From Sorangium cellulosum So ce56 (GTDB lineage Bacteria > Myxococcota_A > Polyangia > Polyangiales > Polyangiaceae), in the NCBI RefSeq assembly GCF_000067165.1, contig NC_010162.1, positions 11,582,501 to 11,646,500 of the forward strand: a DNA stretch of 64,000 nt. Reading direction: 5' to 3'. Positions 34,581-42,838 of this stretch are shown in pieces. Under the pieces are notes generated by a model, which was given only the letters and a program-made list of their open reading frames with translations, was not told the origin of the DNA and ran no database searches. The position numbers were made by a program, and so were the translations under genes. Numbering within the stretch: the stretch's first letter is position 1; every line of letters starts with the position of its first letter.

Positions 34581-35226
34581 GGGGGATGCCGGCGGCGGCG
34601 ATCTCGTCGAACGCCGCGTCGAGGCGGCGCTCGATGTACTCCGGGACCGAGGCGCCAGCGAGCAGGAAGGCGTCGATCCAGCGCGTGAACTCGTCGCGCA
34701 GGTCCTCGGTGCCGCTCGGCAGGACGGTGAAGCTCGCCTGGAGGGAGGGGGACAGCGCGCGGCGCACGGCGCGATCGACGGCGTCGCGGACCCAGCGCGC
34801 CTCCTCGGCGTGGACGCGCACGGCGGTGCTCCGGCGGAAGCGCGTGATGTAGCGGTCGAGGAGGTGGCCGAGGGCGTAGACTTCAAGGCCGCGCGCGGCC
34901 GCCGCGAGGGCCAGGGCCGGGTTGAGCCGCCGGAGGACCTCCTTCGTGACGAGCTGCGCGGCCTTGCGGAGCGGGGTCTGCTCCGACCCGGGCTCGATGA
35001 GCAGCGCGCGCGCGTCGGTGGTGAGGCTGAGGCCGTGGCGGGCGACCGTGTCCTGCACGATGGCCCCGCGGATGCGCAGCAGCATCCGCGCGGGGAGCAC
35101 CGGGACCGGGATCCACGAGGCGCCCACCGCGAAGGCGGTGAGCACGGCGAGTCGACCTCCGGGCGGCGGGCCGCCCTGGGTGACCTGAGCGGCGGTCGGC
35201 TTGTTCGCGGCGGGTTCGGATGACAT
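34573..35226 (-). CDS. Hypothetical protein cotranscribed with proB
   Basis: The product of about 217 residues is taken from an ATG at 35226 ('MSSEPAANK'); 35235 is an alternative. It is mostly helical. A hydrophobic stretch near residues 25-45 ('AVLTAFAVGASWIPVPVLPA') could be a membrane segment, followed by 'LRIRGAIVQDTVARHGLSLT' and 'TPLRKAAQLVTKEVLRRLNP'. I do not recognise the family. Its 3' end overlaps the proB start by 8 bp, so the two are coupled, and it is itself about 20-30 bp downstream of the ABC-like gene. Homologues may occur next to proB in relatives, but that cannot be checked here. Confidence 0.75.
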   Translation of the reverse strand: MSSEPAANKPTAAQVTQGGPPPGGRLAVLTAFAVGASWIPVPVLPARMLLRIRGAIVQDTVARHGLSLTTDARALLIEPGSEQTPLRKAAQLVTKEVLRRLNPALALAAAARGLEVYALGHLLDRYITRFRRSTAVRVHAEEARWVRDAVDRAVRRALSPSLQASFTVLPSGTEDLRDEFTRWIDAFLLAGASVPEYIERRLDAAFDEIAAAGIPHD

Positions 35227-35256
35227 CGCGCGCACGGTACTACGGCGGGCGGCAGG

Positions 35257-36279
35257 TCAGAAGAGGGGGGTGAGCTCGACGATCGCGGCGCGGCAGCGCG
35301 TCGCGGCGAGGACGACGTCGCGGGTGGTCGCGCCCTCGGGCAGCGCGGCGGCGAAGCGCACAGGCCCGCCCCGCAGCGCGATCCCCCGGGCGGCGAGCTC
35401 CTCGCGGAGGAGCTCCGCGTTGGTGCGGACGGTGACGGCGTAGAGGCGGCTCCCGGCGGCGATCTCCGCGAACGTGCCCGAGAAGGCGAGCTCGCCGCCC
35501 GCGAGCACGAGGACGTCGGTGGCGCCGCGGACCAGGGCGCCGCGCGGGCCCTCGACGTCGAGCCGCGCGGCCGTGAGCAGCGCGCGGCGGCCCTCGGTGG
35601 CGCCCGCGAGCGCGGCCAGGACGAAGGCGGCCGCGGCGCCGTCGAGGCCGACGAGCGGATCCTCGGCGATCAGCACGGCGGGCGCGGTCACGATCGCCTG
35701 GGCGAGGACGAGCGCGCGGCGCTCGGGCAGCGCGAGCGCGCTCAGCGCGCGCTTCCGCGAGGCCGCGAGGCCGACCCGGGCCAGGGCGGGGGCCACCATC
35801 TCGGCCGCCGCGCGCGGCGAGGCGCCCGCGAGGCGCGCGCCCCAGCCGACGTAGGCGTCCGCGGTCCACGCGAGCGGCAGCGGCGGATCGAGCGGCGCCG
35901 CCCCGCTCGCCGCGCGGTGCGCGGAGCGCGCCACGTCGCGGCCCGCGACCTCGAGGCGCCCGGCGACGACGCGCGCCTCGCCGGGCGCCGCGTCGCCCGC
36001 GTCGTCCGCCGCGCCGGCCCGCGCCGGCCTCCGGAGGGCCGAGAACGGGACGCCCGTGATCGCCGCGAAGAGCGCGCCCGCGTCGCCGGCGCAGAGCACG
36101 CGATCGCCGCGCGTCGCCGCGGTGAGCGCGTCGATGGCGACAACGTCGTCCACCGCGATGCGCGCCGCGCGGGCGTGGAGCAGCGGCGGCGCGGCGGGCG
36201 CGGCCTGCTCCGCGGGCTCGGCGGTCCTGGGCGACGCGGGCTCGGCGGTCCTGGGCGACGCGGGCTCGAGCTGCTCCAT
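35257..36279 (-). CDS. ABC-ATPase-like protein lacking Walker A
   Basis: The 340-residue protein has an ABC-type ATPase layout in degenerate form. The Walker B and D-loop are present ('VLIAEDPLVGLDGAAAAFVL'), preceded by a weak signature region ('LSALALPERRALVLAQAIVT'). Where the P-loop GxxGxGKST is expected it reads 'RVLCAGDAGALFAAITGVP', without Lys and Ser/Thr, so nucleotide binding is doubtful. After the ATPase-like part, 'RLYAVTVRTNAELLREELAA' resembles the regulatory tail of ABC-2 exporter ATPases. The N-terminus has two ASPRTAEP repeats encoded by a 24-bp direct duplication (36215-36262). It sits 4 bp after sppA. Confidence 0.75.
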   Translation of the reverse strand: MEQLEPASPRTAEPASPRTAEPAEQAAPAAPPLLHARAARIAVDDVVAIDALTAATRGDRVLCAGDAGALFAAITGVPFSALRRPARAGAADDAGDAAPGEARVVAGRLEVAGRDVARSAHRAASGAAPLDPPLPLAWTADAYVGWGARLAGASPRAAAEMVAPALARVGLAASRKRALSALALPERRALVLAQAIVTAPAVLIAEDPLVGLDGAAAAFVLAALAGATEGRRALLTAARLDVEGPRGALVRGATDVLVLAGGELAFSGTFAEIAAGSRLYAVTVRTNAELLREELAARGIALRGGPVRFAAALPEGATTRDVVLAATRCRAAIVELTPLF

Positions 36280-36283
36280 GGGC

Positions 36284-38974
36284 TCAGCGTTCCTTCGACG
36301 CCGGCGACGCCGGCGGCGCGGATGCTCCGGGCTCGTCCTCGCGGGCCGTCGTCGGGACGCCGAACGAGATCTCCCCGGCGAACTCGCTGCGCGCGAGCGG
36401 CCTGTCCGCGCCGAACACGAAGAACGGCGAGAGGGCGCGCGCGGCGTCGAGCATCACGGGCGGGATGGTCGCCCTCGCCAGCTCGCCCTGGGCCTGCGCC
36501 GAGAAGCCGACCAGGCCGAGCGCGTAGCCGAGGAGCGACGTGTCCTCCTCGGGGAGCGACTGGATGGGCGCGTCGTCGGGCAGCTGGCCCAGCCGGCGCG
36601 CCTCGGCGATCGCCTGCCGGAGCCCGCCGAGGCGATCGATGAGCCGGCGCTCGAGGGCCTGGGCGCCGGTCCACACCTGCCCGCGCCCGAGCGCGTCGAC
36701 CTCCTCGGCCTTCATGTGCCGGTTCTCGACGATGCGGGCGACGAACCGATCGTAGAACTGCTTCACCTTGACCCCGAGCTGCTCGCGCTCGTCGTCGGTG
36801 TACGGCCTGTAGAGCGACTCGGCGTCGGCGCGGGGCGACGAGCGGAACGTCTCGATGCTGACGCCGAGCTTCTGCAGGAGCCCCGTGACGTCGACCTTCC
36901 CGTAGAAGACGCCGATGGAGCCGGTGATCGACGAGCGGCTCGCGAAGATCGGGGCGCCGGCGACGGACGCATAATAGCCGCCGCTCGCGGCCGACGAGCC
37001 CATCGAGACGACGAGCGGCTTCACGCGCGCGGTGAGGATCGCCTCGCGCAGGATGACGTCCGCCGCGAGCGTCGAGCCGCCGCCGGTCTCGACCCGGAGC
37101 ACGACGGCGCGGACGCTCTGGTCCTCGCGCGCGCGGCGCAGCGCGCCCGCGACGGTGTACGAGCCGGCGAGCTTGACGCCGACGAACGGGATCGACCGGC
37201 TCTCGCCGTCGATCATGTCGCCGTCGAGGTAGACGAGCGCGACCTTGGGCGAGCGGCCCCAGCGCTCGGGCGCCTCGTCGGGCGGGTCGTCGTCGACGAC
37301 GCGGGAGGCGCGCCCCATCACCTCGTCGATGACGCGGCCGAGCTCGTCGTCGTAGGCGAGCATGTCGACGAGGCCGCTCTGCCGCGCCTCCTGGGCGAGG
37401 AACGGCCCGCGCGCGATCCGCCGCTCGAGCTCCGGGACGGGGATGCGGCGCCCGGCGCTCACCTCGGCGAGGAAGGCGTCGCTCAGCTGATCGAGCAGCG
37501 CCTGGTGGTCGTCCTTGCCGACCCGGGTGCTTGTCTCGCGCGCGAACTGCTCGGCGGCGAGCTTGTGCGCGCCGATGCGGACGATGTCGGCCTGCACGCC
37601 GAGCTTGTTCAGGAGGCCGCCGAAGTAGAAGTAGCTCGACGACATGCCGGCGAAGCGCAGCCCGCCCGCGGGGTTCATGGCGATGGCGTCGGCGCTCGAG
37701 CACACGTGGAGCGAGCGCCCGCCGGCGTCCTCGAGGTGGCAGAGGACCTTCTTGCCGTGGCTCCTCAGGTTGCGGATCGCGTCGGAGACCTCCTCGGCGT
37801 GGGCGAGCGAGCTGGCGGGCTCCGCGCGGAGCACGAGCGCGACGCCGGAGACCTCCGGGTCCTCGGCGAGGCGCCAGAGCTGCTGGAGGAGCCGCGTGTG
37901 CCTGCGGACGCCCGGGGTCGAGTCGAGGCGCACGCGGACGACGCGGGCGGGCAGCCGGACGCCCGGCTCGGAGAAGCTGCGGAGCGCGACGCCGGTGTAG
38001 AAGCCGGTGCCGCTCTTCGTGATGGCGTTGCCGAAGACGCCGCCGGCGGAGACCTGCAGCTCGTCGACGTTGACGTCGAGGCCGGCCATGGCGGCGATCT
38101 TCGGGCCGCCGTCGGCCGTGAGGTCGCGCAGCGCCACGTCGCCCCGGAGCGTGCCCACGTAGGGCACGCGCAGGCCGAGGGTCGCCCGGGGCGTCCAGGT
38201 GCCGCTCCCGTCGGGGTCGCTGTTCTCGACGTAGGAGGTCTCGAGCCCGATCTCGAGCGCGCGCCTGCCGCCCGCGGGCCGCACGGCGACGCCGAAGTCG
38301 TAGCTGCGCTCGATGGCCTCGCGGAGGCGGTTCTCGGGGCGGTTCCAGTCGCGCGCGACGGCCGAGAGCGAGAGCCAGGTGAAGGGCCGGAGCGTCACGC
38401 CGCTCGTCAGCGAGAAGTACCCGTCGAGCGCCGGCGCGTCGGAGCTGCCCCAGCCGAGCGTCGTGCCGAAGGCGAAGGTGGGGCCGGTGTCGAGGGCGAG
38501 CCCCCAGCGGATCCAGCGCGACGGGCTGTCGAACGGCGCCGGCGCGGCGTCGGGCGGGTCGAGGAAGTCGAACCGCAGGCCGGTCGACACGTACCAGAGC
38601 GGCACGCCGAGCGAGATCGAGTGGCCGCGGGCGGGCAGCGGCGAGGCGGAGCCCGTGTGGACCCAGGTCCACCGGAGCTCGGTGCCCGGGAGGAAGGAGA
38701 GGTTCGCGGGGTTCACCGCGATGGCCGAGGTGTCGTCGCTGCTGGCGACGGGCTTGCCAGGATCGGGGAGCGGCTGCGAGGGGCCGTCGGCCGGCGCGGC
38801 GCGCGCGGCGGTCGGGCCGGCGAGCGCGCAGAGGCCCGCGCACAGGCCGAGCAGCGCGGCGGCGACGCTGGCGGGGCGAGCGGCGCTGACGGGGCGAGCG
38901 GCGCTGGCGAGCCGACCCAGCGGGGCGGGGCGCGGGGAGCGGGCGGGGCTTTGGGGGCGGGGTAGGTGGTTCAT
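36284..38974 (-). CDS. sppA: SppA-type S49 peptidase fused to an N-terminal predicted outer-membrane barrel
   Basis: Starting at 38974 (overlapping the previous stop, ATGA), the product has 896 residues. A signal peptide ends near 'PTAARAAPADG'. Residues ~70-330 are rich in alternating beta-strand pattern ('ISLGVPLWYVSTGLRFDFLD', 'YFSLTSGVTLRPFTWLSLSA', 'DVNVDELQVSAGGVFG') and look like a FadL/PorV-type barrel. Two S49 lobes follow. The first carries the Lys box 'RIGAHKLAAEQFARE'. The second carries the nucleophile box 'VVSMGSSAASGGYYASVAG' and 'SITGSIGVFYGKVDVTGLLQ'. E. coli SppA is a 618-residue inner-membrane protein; here the barrel would place the peptidase at the outer membrane. The last ~70 residues are disordered. 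Confidence 0.88.
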   Translation of the reverse strand: MNHLPRPQSPARSPRPAPLGRLASAARPVSAARPASVAAALLGLCAGLCALAGPTAARAAPADGPSQPLPDPGKPVASSDDTSAIAVNPANLSFLPGTELRWTWVHTGSASPLPARGHSISLGVPLWYVSTGLRFDFLDPPDAAPAPFDSPSRWIRWGLALDTGPTFAFGTTLGWGSSDAPALDGYFSLTSGVTLRPFTWLSLSAVARDWNRPENRLREAIERSYDFGVAVRPAGGRRALEIGLETSYVENSDPDGSGTWTPRATLGLRVPYVGTLRGDVALRDLTADGGPKIAAMAGLDVNVDELQVSAGGVFGNAITKSGTGFYTGVALRSFSEPGVRLPARVVRVRLDSTPGVRRHTRLLQQLWRLAEDPEVSGVALVLRAEPASSLAHAEEVSDAIRNLRSHGKKVLCHLEDAGGRSLHVCSSADAIAMNPAGGLRFAGMSSSYFYFGGLLNKLGVQADIVRIGAHKLAAEQFARETSTRVGKDDHQALLDQLSDAFLAEVSAGRRIPVPELERRIARGPFLAQEARQSGLVDMLAYDDELGRVIDEVMGRASRVVDDDPPDEAPERWGRSPKVALVYLDGDMIDGESRSIPFVGVKLAGSYTVAGALRRAREDQSVRAVVLRVETGGGSTLAADVILREAILTARVKPLVVSMGSSAASGGYYASVAGAPIFASRSSITGSIGVFYGKVDVTGLLQKLGVSIETFRSSPRADAESLYRPYTDDEREQLGVKVKQFYDRFVARIVENRHMKAEEVDALGRGQVWTGAQALERRLIDRLGGLRQAIAEARRLGQLPDDAPIQSLPEEDTSLLGYALGLVGFSAQAQGELARATIPPVMLDAARALSPFFVFGADRPLARSEFAGEISFGVPTTAREDEPGASAPPASPASKER

Positions 38975-39468
38975 GCGCGGATGAGCTCCCTGAGCGTATC
39001 TGCTTCCGCGTCGTACGTCCGCTGGACCTCGGCGAGGGCGAGGCGCTCGACGAGCGGGCCGAGCAGGTGCAGCCGGATCTGGATATCGCCGTCGACGCGG
39101 CGGCGGGTGCGGCCCTGCGGCAGGCGCTCGAGCCGGTACGTCCCCGCCGAGCGGAAGTAGCTGCGCCATTGCTCCTTCGGGCTGACCTGCCACGTGGAGG
39201 CGTGGTCCGAGAGCCGGTACGTCGAGCGCTCCTCCCAGGACATGGCGTCCTTCGCCACGGGGTAGCTCCGGAAGATCGGCAGCGGCGCGCTCGCCTGGAA
39301 GCGCAGGACGCGGAGCAGCTCGCCGTCGCGCAGCGCGTGCTCGACGGTCACGACGCTCTCGAGCGAGGCGACCCGCGTGGCGAGCCGAGGCCCGAGGTCC
39401 GGCGAGAGCACGGCGAGCTCCACGGCGTCGAGGGGCGCATCGAGCTCGTGGGAGATGGTGAAGTGCAC
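38971..39468 (-). CDS. DUF2505 (SRPBCC-like) domain protein
   Basis: The 165-residue protein begins 'MHFTISHELDAPLDAVELAV', the typical first strand and helix of DUF2505, a START/SRPBCC-like fold that often binds hydrophobic ligands. 'SLESVVTVEHALRDGELLRV' and 'PKEQWRSYFRSAGTYRLERL' supply the antiparallel sheet, and the last helix reads 'LVERLALAEVQRTYDAEADT'. No signal peptide is visible, so it is likely cytoplasmic. Its stop overlaps the sppA start by 4 bp, making it first in a five-gene unit that also includes the ABC-like gene, the unknown gene and proB. Its ligand and link to that unit are unknown. Confidence 0.8.
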   Translation of the reverse strand: MHFTISHELDAPLDAVELAVLSPDLGPRLATRVASLESVVTVEHALRDGELLRVLRFQASAPLPIFRSYPVAKDAMSWEERSTYRLSDHASTWQVSPKEQWRSYFRSAGTYRLERLPQGRTRRRVDGDIQIRLHLLGPLVERLALAEVQRTYDAEADTLRELIRA

Positions 39469-40091
39469 GCGGCCCTTCTATCACGCGGCGAAGGCCGGTC
39501 GCGGGCAGGTTGGAACGGCGCGGATGAGGGCACAACGGTGTGGGGCGCCCGGCGCGATGGCGGCTGCGAGCCGCCTGGCGAGAGGATCGGGCGCGGGAGC
39601 GATCGGGACGGGCGCGGGGGCGATCGGGACGGGCGCGAGAGCGATCGGGACGGGCGCGGGAGCGATCGGGACGGGCGCGGGAGCGATCGGGACGGGCGCG
39701 GGAGCGATCGGGACGGGCGCGGGGGCGATCGGGACGGGCGCGGGAGCGATCGGGACGGGCGCGGGAGCGATCGGGGATGGGTGCGGAGGCGCCTCAGATC
39801 GGCGCTGTTTGCTCCGGGGCGGTTTCCACCTTCCGGCAATAGGTGGCCGTGAATTCCACATACCTTGCGTCGGCAACCAGGCGCACCTTGGCGCCAGGAC
39901 TCGACCTCAGCGCCATCGTGACCACCACCGACCGACCTGCGGGCCGGCCTCACGCACTGCATGCAGCGGCCGAGCGCGCGTGGGGCCGCGCCGCGATCGA
40001 GCGCGTGACCGGCGCGCGCGTGGAGCGTGCCGTGACGTCGAGCCCGTGCCCGGCGTAAATGCCGGCCGAGCGGGCGCATCGAAGCGGCCGT
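39469..40091. other. Gene-poor region between DUF2505 gene and kelch gene
   Basis: About 620 bp with a 21-bp tandem repeat array (39601-39768). Frames through the array are open on both strands because the unit length is a multiple of three (for example a minus frame of repeated IAPAPVP), but none has a convincing start, ribosome site or domain. I see no gene here with confidence. Confidence 0.6.
39601..39768. repeat. Eight 21-bp tandem repeats
   Basis: The unit GATCGGGACGGGCGCGGGAG plus C repeats eight times without gaps, with only two substitution positions (GGGGGC or GAGAGC variants). Partial copies flank it (39585-39600 and 39769-39780). It has no spacer structure and so is a minisatellite, not a CRISPR array. 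Confidence 0.9.
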
Positions 40092-41135
40092 ATGCGTCGC
40101 TTCGATGACCTCACGCCCGCCGTGCGACCGTCTCCTTCTCCCACCGGCGGCCCGTCACCTGGCGGTGCGCGGCGCCCGCCCCGCTCCCGCGAGCCCGAGG
40201 CGCGCGCGCTGCGGCGGCCCTGCGCCGCGCCGGCTCGCCGCCGCGGCGCGGGGCTCTCGACCGCGCTCCGGCTCTGCCTCATGGCGTTCACCGCCGTGTT
40301 TTCCGCCGGTTGCGCGAGCGGCATGCAGGACGACCTCGACCCCGCCGAGGCCGAGCTGCGCGCCCTCTTCCCGGAGCAGGCCGGGCCGGTGCTCGCCGCC
40401 GAGGCCGTGCTCGTGGACCCGCTGTGGGTGGCGACCGGGAGGATGACCACGCCGCGCGCCGAGCACACCGCGACCTTGCTGGACGACGGCAGGGTCCTCA
40501 TCGCGGGGGGGTTCCTGGGCTTGGACGAGGGGATGATTTGCGATCCGAAGTACTCGACGATGCCGCTCGGCAGCGCGGAGATCTACGATCCCGCGACGGG
40601 CGCGTTCCTGGCGGCCGCGCCGATGGCTGCTGTGCGCGGCGCTCACACCGCGACACGCCTCGCGGACGGGAGGGTGCTTGTCATCGGCGGAGAGGCCGGG
40701 GGCCCGGGCGTCGAGATCTACGCTCCCGCGCTCGATGCATGGCTTCCGGCCTCGTCGCCGTCGATGTCGAGGGCGAGCCACACGGCCACGCTGCTCGACG
40801 ACGGGCGGGTCCTCCTCGCCGGCGGAAGGGCCGGGTCCGCGGCGACGGAGAGCACCGAGATCTACGACCCGGCGACCGACACGTGGGCCCCAGGACCTCC
40901 CATGCTGGGTGTCCGCGCCGGTCACCAGGCCACCCGGCTGCTCGATGGACGCGTGCTCGTCACGGGCGGCACGTTCGGGCCGGCCGCGGGCGCCGTCGAG
41001 ATCTTCGACCCGGTGACGGCGACCTGGTCGGCTGCGGCGCCGCTCGACGGCATTCGCTGGCTGACGGCGACGCTGCTCCTCGGCGCGCGCCGCAGGCGGG
41101 CCCGCCGCGCGCCGCCCCCTTGCGACGCCGCATAG
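40092..41135 (+). CDS. Kelch-repeat lipoprotein, probably C-terminally truncated
   Basis: The product of about 347 residues has a poor Arg-rich leader, then a signal ending 'AFTAVFSAGC', a lipobox. The mature part carries at least four kelch-type units: 'RAEHTATLLDDGRVLIAGGF', 'RGAHTATRLADGRVLVIGGE', 'RASHTATLLDDGRVLLAGGR' and 'RAGHQATRLLDGRVLVTGGT'. A galactose-oxidase-like beta-propeller would need two or three more blades. The fifth unit starts 'IRWLTATLL' and then turns into an Arg-rich tail ('GARRRRARRAPPPCDAA'), so it looks broken off by a frameshift or deletion. The start is uncertain: 40092, or one of several GTG codons after it. Confidence 0.7.
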   Translation: MRRFDDLTPAVRPSPSPTGGPSPGGARRPPRSREPEARALRRPCAAPARRRGAGLSTALRLCLMAFTAVFSAGCASGMQDDLDPAEAELRALFPEQAGPVLAAEAVLVDPLWVATGRMTTPRAEHTATLLDDGRVLIAGGFLGLDEGMICDPKYSTMPLGSAEIYDPATGAFLAAAPMAAVRGAHTATRLADGRVLVIGGEAGGPGVEIYAPALDAWLPASSPSMSRASHTATLLDDGRVLLAGGRAGSAATESTEIYDPATDTWAPGPPMLGVRAGHQATRLLDGRVLVTGGTFGPAAGAVEIFDPVTATWSAAAPLDGIRWLTATLLLGARRRRARRAPPPCDAA

Positions 41136-41172
41136 GAGCTCTCCACAGGGGCTTGCTCCCCTCCTCCTGGGC

Positions 41173-42054
41173 TCAACGCTCGGGCCTTTGCCGGCGCCAC
41201 AACGGTCCTGCGAGCCCAGGAACGCCGCTACAACCGGTGCGAACGATGCTCTTCCACGCCCCCGACCTCCGCGCATGGACGAGCGTGACGGTCCCGTCAC
41301 GACAACCCTGGTGGCTCTCGAGGGACCCTTGCCAGAGCTTCTCCAGGCTCGACATCAGCTCGTCGACCTCTTCTTTCGGCAGAACACGTCGCGCTTTGCC
41401 CATGCTCCGAACGGAGACGATTCCCTCGCGCACCTCGACGACGGCCTCTCGGGGGATGCCCATCCTCCACCCATACTCGATGATCCGATAGCGATCCGTG
41501 CTATCGCCTGGATCCACACACCACCGCGGCCATCGCCCATCGGTGCAGCTCGCCGCCGTCGCCGGCGGAAGGGGCAACACCACCTCGGCGGTCTCCATCC
41601 GGGGAGCGTCGGGGCATTGCTGCATGATCGGCATTGCAAGGCGCGTCCCCGGGGCGATCTCCCGCATGCTCCGACAGGAATCGTCCGCGCAGGGCCACTC
41701 GCGGATCTCCGGCTCGATCCCCCGCAGGGTCATCGGCGCGCGCGGCTCGGCGAGCGAAAACGCCATCGCTCCACGATACAGAAACGCGCCGGTATCACGC
41801 CGCTCCAAGATCACGCGCACGATCGACTCTCCCCCGGAGCATTCCGAGACGTCGAGCGGGATGCGCGTCCCGTCCGGTTCGATCAGGACGGCGCGACGAA
41901 GCTGGTCACAAACGGCGGCCTCGTGCTCCTGAGCCGTGCAGTACGGATAGCCCGGTGGCTCCGGCTCCGGTGGCGACGCGGCGGCGCACGCTGTCAGAAT
42001 CGAGGACGCGACGACAGATAGAGCGGCGCGCGTGAAGAATGCGAACGTCATCAT
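41173..42054 (-). CDS. Hypothetical lipoprotein
   Basis: From the ATG at 42054 ('MMTFAFFTRAALSVVASSIL' leading to TACAAAS) the product has 293 residues and a clear type II signal peptide. The mature part has several cysteines ('PYCTAQEHEAAVCDQLR', 'DVSECSGGES', 'WPCADDSCRSMRE') and beta-rich segments ('RVILERRDTGAFLYRGAMAF'). A Ser-to-Cys-rich stretch ('CTDGRWPRWCVDPGDS') precedes a C-terminal helix ('LPKEEVDELMSSLEKLWQGS'). I do not recognise the family. An upstream extension to 42240 has no signal character and overlaps the neighbouring remnant; it is left out. Confidence 0.7.
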   Translation of the reverse strand: MMTFAFFTRAALSVVASSILTACAAASPPEPEPPGYPYCTAQEHEAAVCDQLRRAVLIEPDGTRIPLDVSECSGGESIVRVILERRDTGAFLYRGAMAFSLAEPRAPMTLRGIEPEIREWPCADDSCRSMREIAPGTRLAMPIMQQCPDAPRMETAEVVLPLPPATAASCTDGRWPRWCVDPGDSTDRYRIIEYGWRMGIPREAVVEVREGIVSVRSMGKARRVLPKEEVDELMSSLEKLWQGSLESHQGCRDGTVTLVHARRSGAWKSIVRTGCSGVPGLAGPLWRRQRPER

Positions 42055-42499
42055 CGGCTTCGACCCACGGCAGCGCGCCGGATGGGTCCCCGGGGTCGAG
42101 GCCATCCACGATCCGCCCGCCGGCTCTCTCCAAATCTGCCTGGACTCCCTCCCTCGCCCGCTCGCGGAGCGGCCCGATGAGCAGCGATCCGCCGCGGAGC
42201 GGGGGGCATCCCTCGCAGCAACGCATGATACGCTCCACACCGAGCTTCACGCCATCTCATACGATCCGAGCACAGGGCTCTTGCACCTCGGCGGGAGGAC
42301 GCGGGGAACGGACGGAGGAACGGCGCGGACCTGGCTGCTCTCCGTCGACACCGAGGGAGAGCTGCGCTGGGAGTTCGAAGGTGATGTCGGCACGCCGGGC
42401 CGGTTCAATGCGGTCATGTCGCTCCCCGGCGGTGGGTTCATGGCGGCCGGATTCCACGATTTCGTCTATGCGGTGGTCCGCCCGAAGGCGTGTCCATGA
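42032..42499 (+). pseudogene. C-terminal remnant of a beta-propeller-like protein
   Basis: The frame from about 42235 to 42499 reads like real protein: 'AISYDPSTGLLHLGGRTRGT', 'ARTWLLSVDTEGELRWEFEG' and 'FNAVMSLPGGGFMAAGFHDF'. These resemble repeats of PQQ-like or delta-60 propellers. The upstream part of the frame overlaps the opposite lipoprotein's 5' end and lacks a start or signal. The piece is too short to fold alone, so it is best seen as a decayed fragment. Confidence 0.5.
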
Positions 42500-42838
42500 G
42501 CGGCGGCCGGGTCGACACGCCGACAAACTGTTGAGAGAGCGCATCACATGCGGAGCGTCCAACGTCCATTGGACGCACGGCGATCTCACCCACCTTCGAT
42601 GCCTGATCGAGGCTGGAGAGCTCGCCGCGGTGATCCGCGGAAGTGGATCTATCGAGCCCCCTTCCGGGCCCCGGGCCGGTGCAAGATTTCCTTCGGGCGG
42701 TGTGTGCAGCCAGCCGGTCGAATCTTCCGTGACTCTCGCTGTACTGCGTCTGGTTGCCTGTGCTTGCAGCCGGCTCGCAACGGCGCGATCGGTGGCAGGT
42801 GCGGAACGGCGCCTAGCGCGGCGTGAGAGGAGGAGCAG
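42500..42838. other. Intergenic region, no convincing gene
   Basis: About 340 bp of lower GC than average. No supported coding region is visible. A ribosome site (GAGAGGAGGAGC) at its right end serves the MBL gene, whose promoter should lie here. Confidence 0.6.

Noticed and set aside
39601..39768. CRISPR array
   Set aside because: The repeats are directly abutting with no unique spacers, and no cas gene is seen.
39481..39876. Minus-strand frame of repeated IAPAPVP over the 21-bp array
   Set aside because: The repeat unit is divisible by three, so open frames are expected on both strands. No ribosome site or domain supports it.
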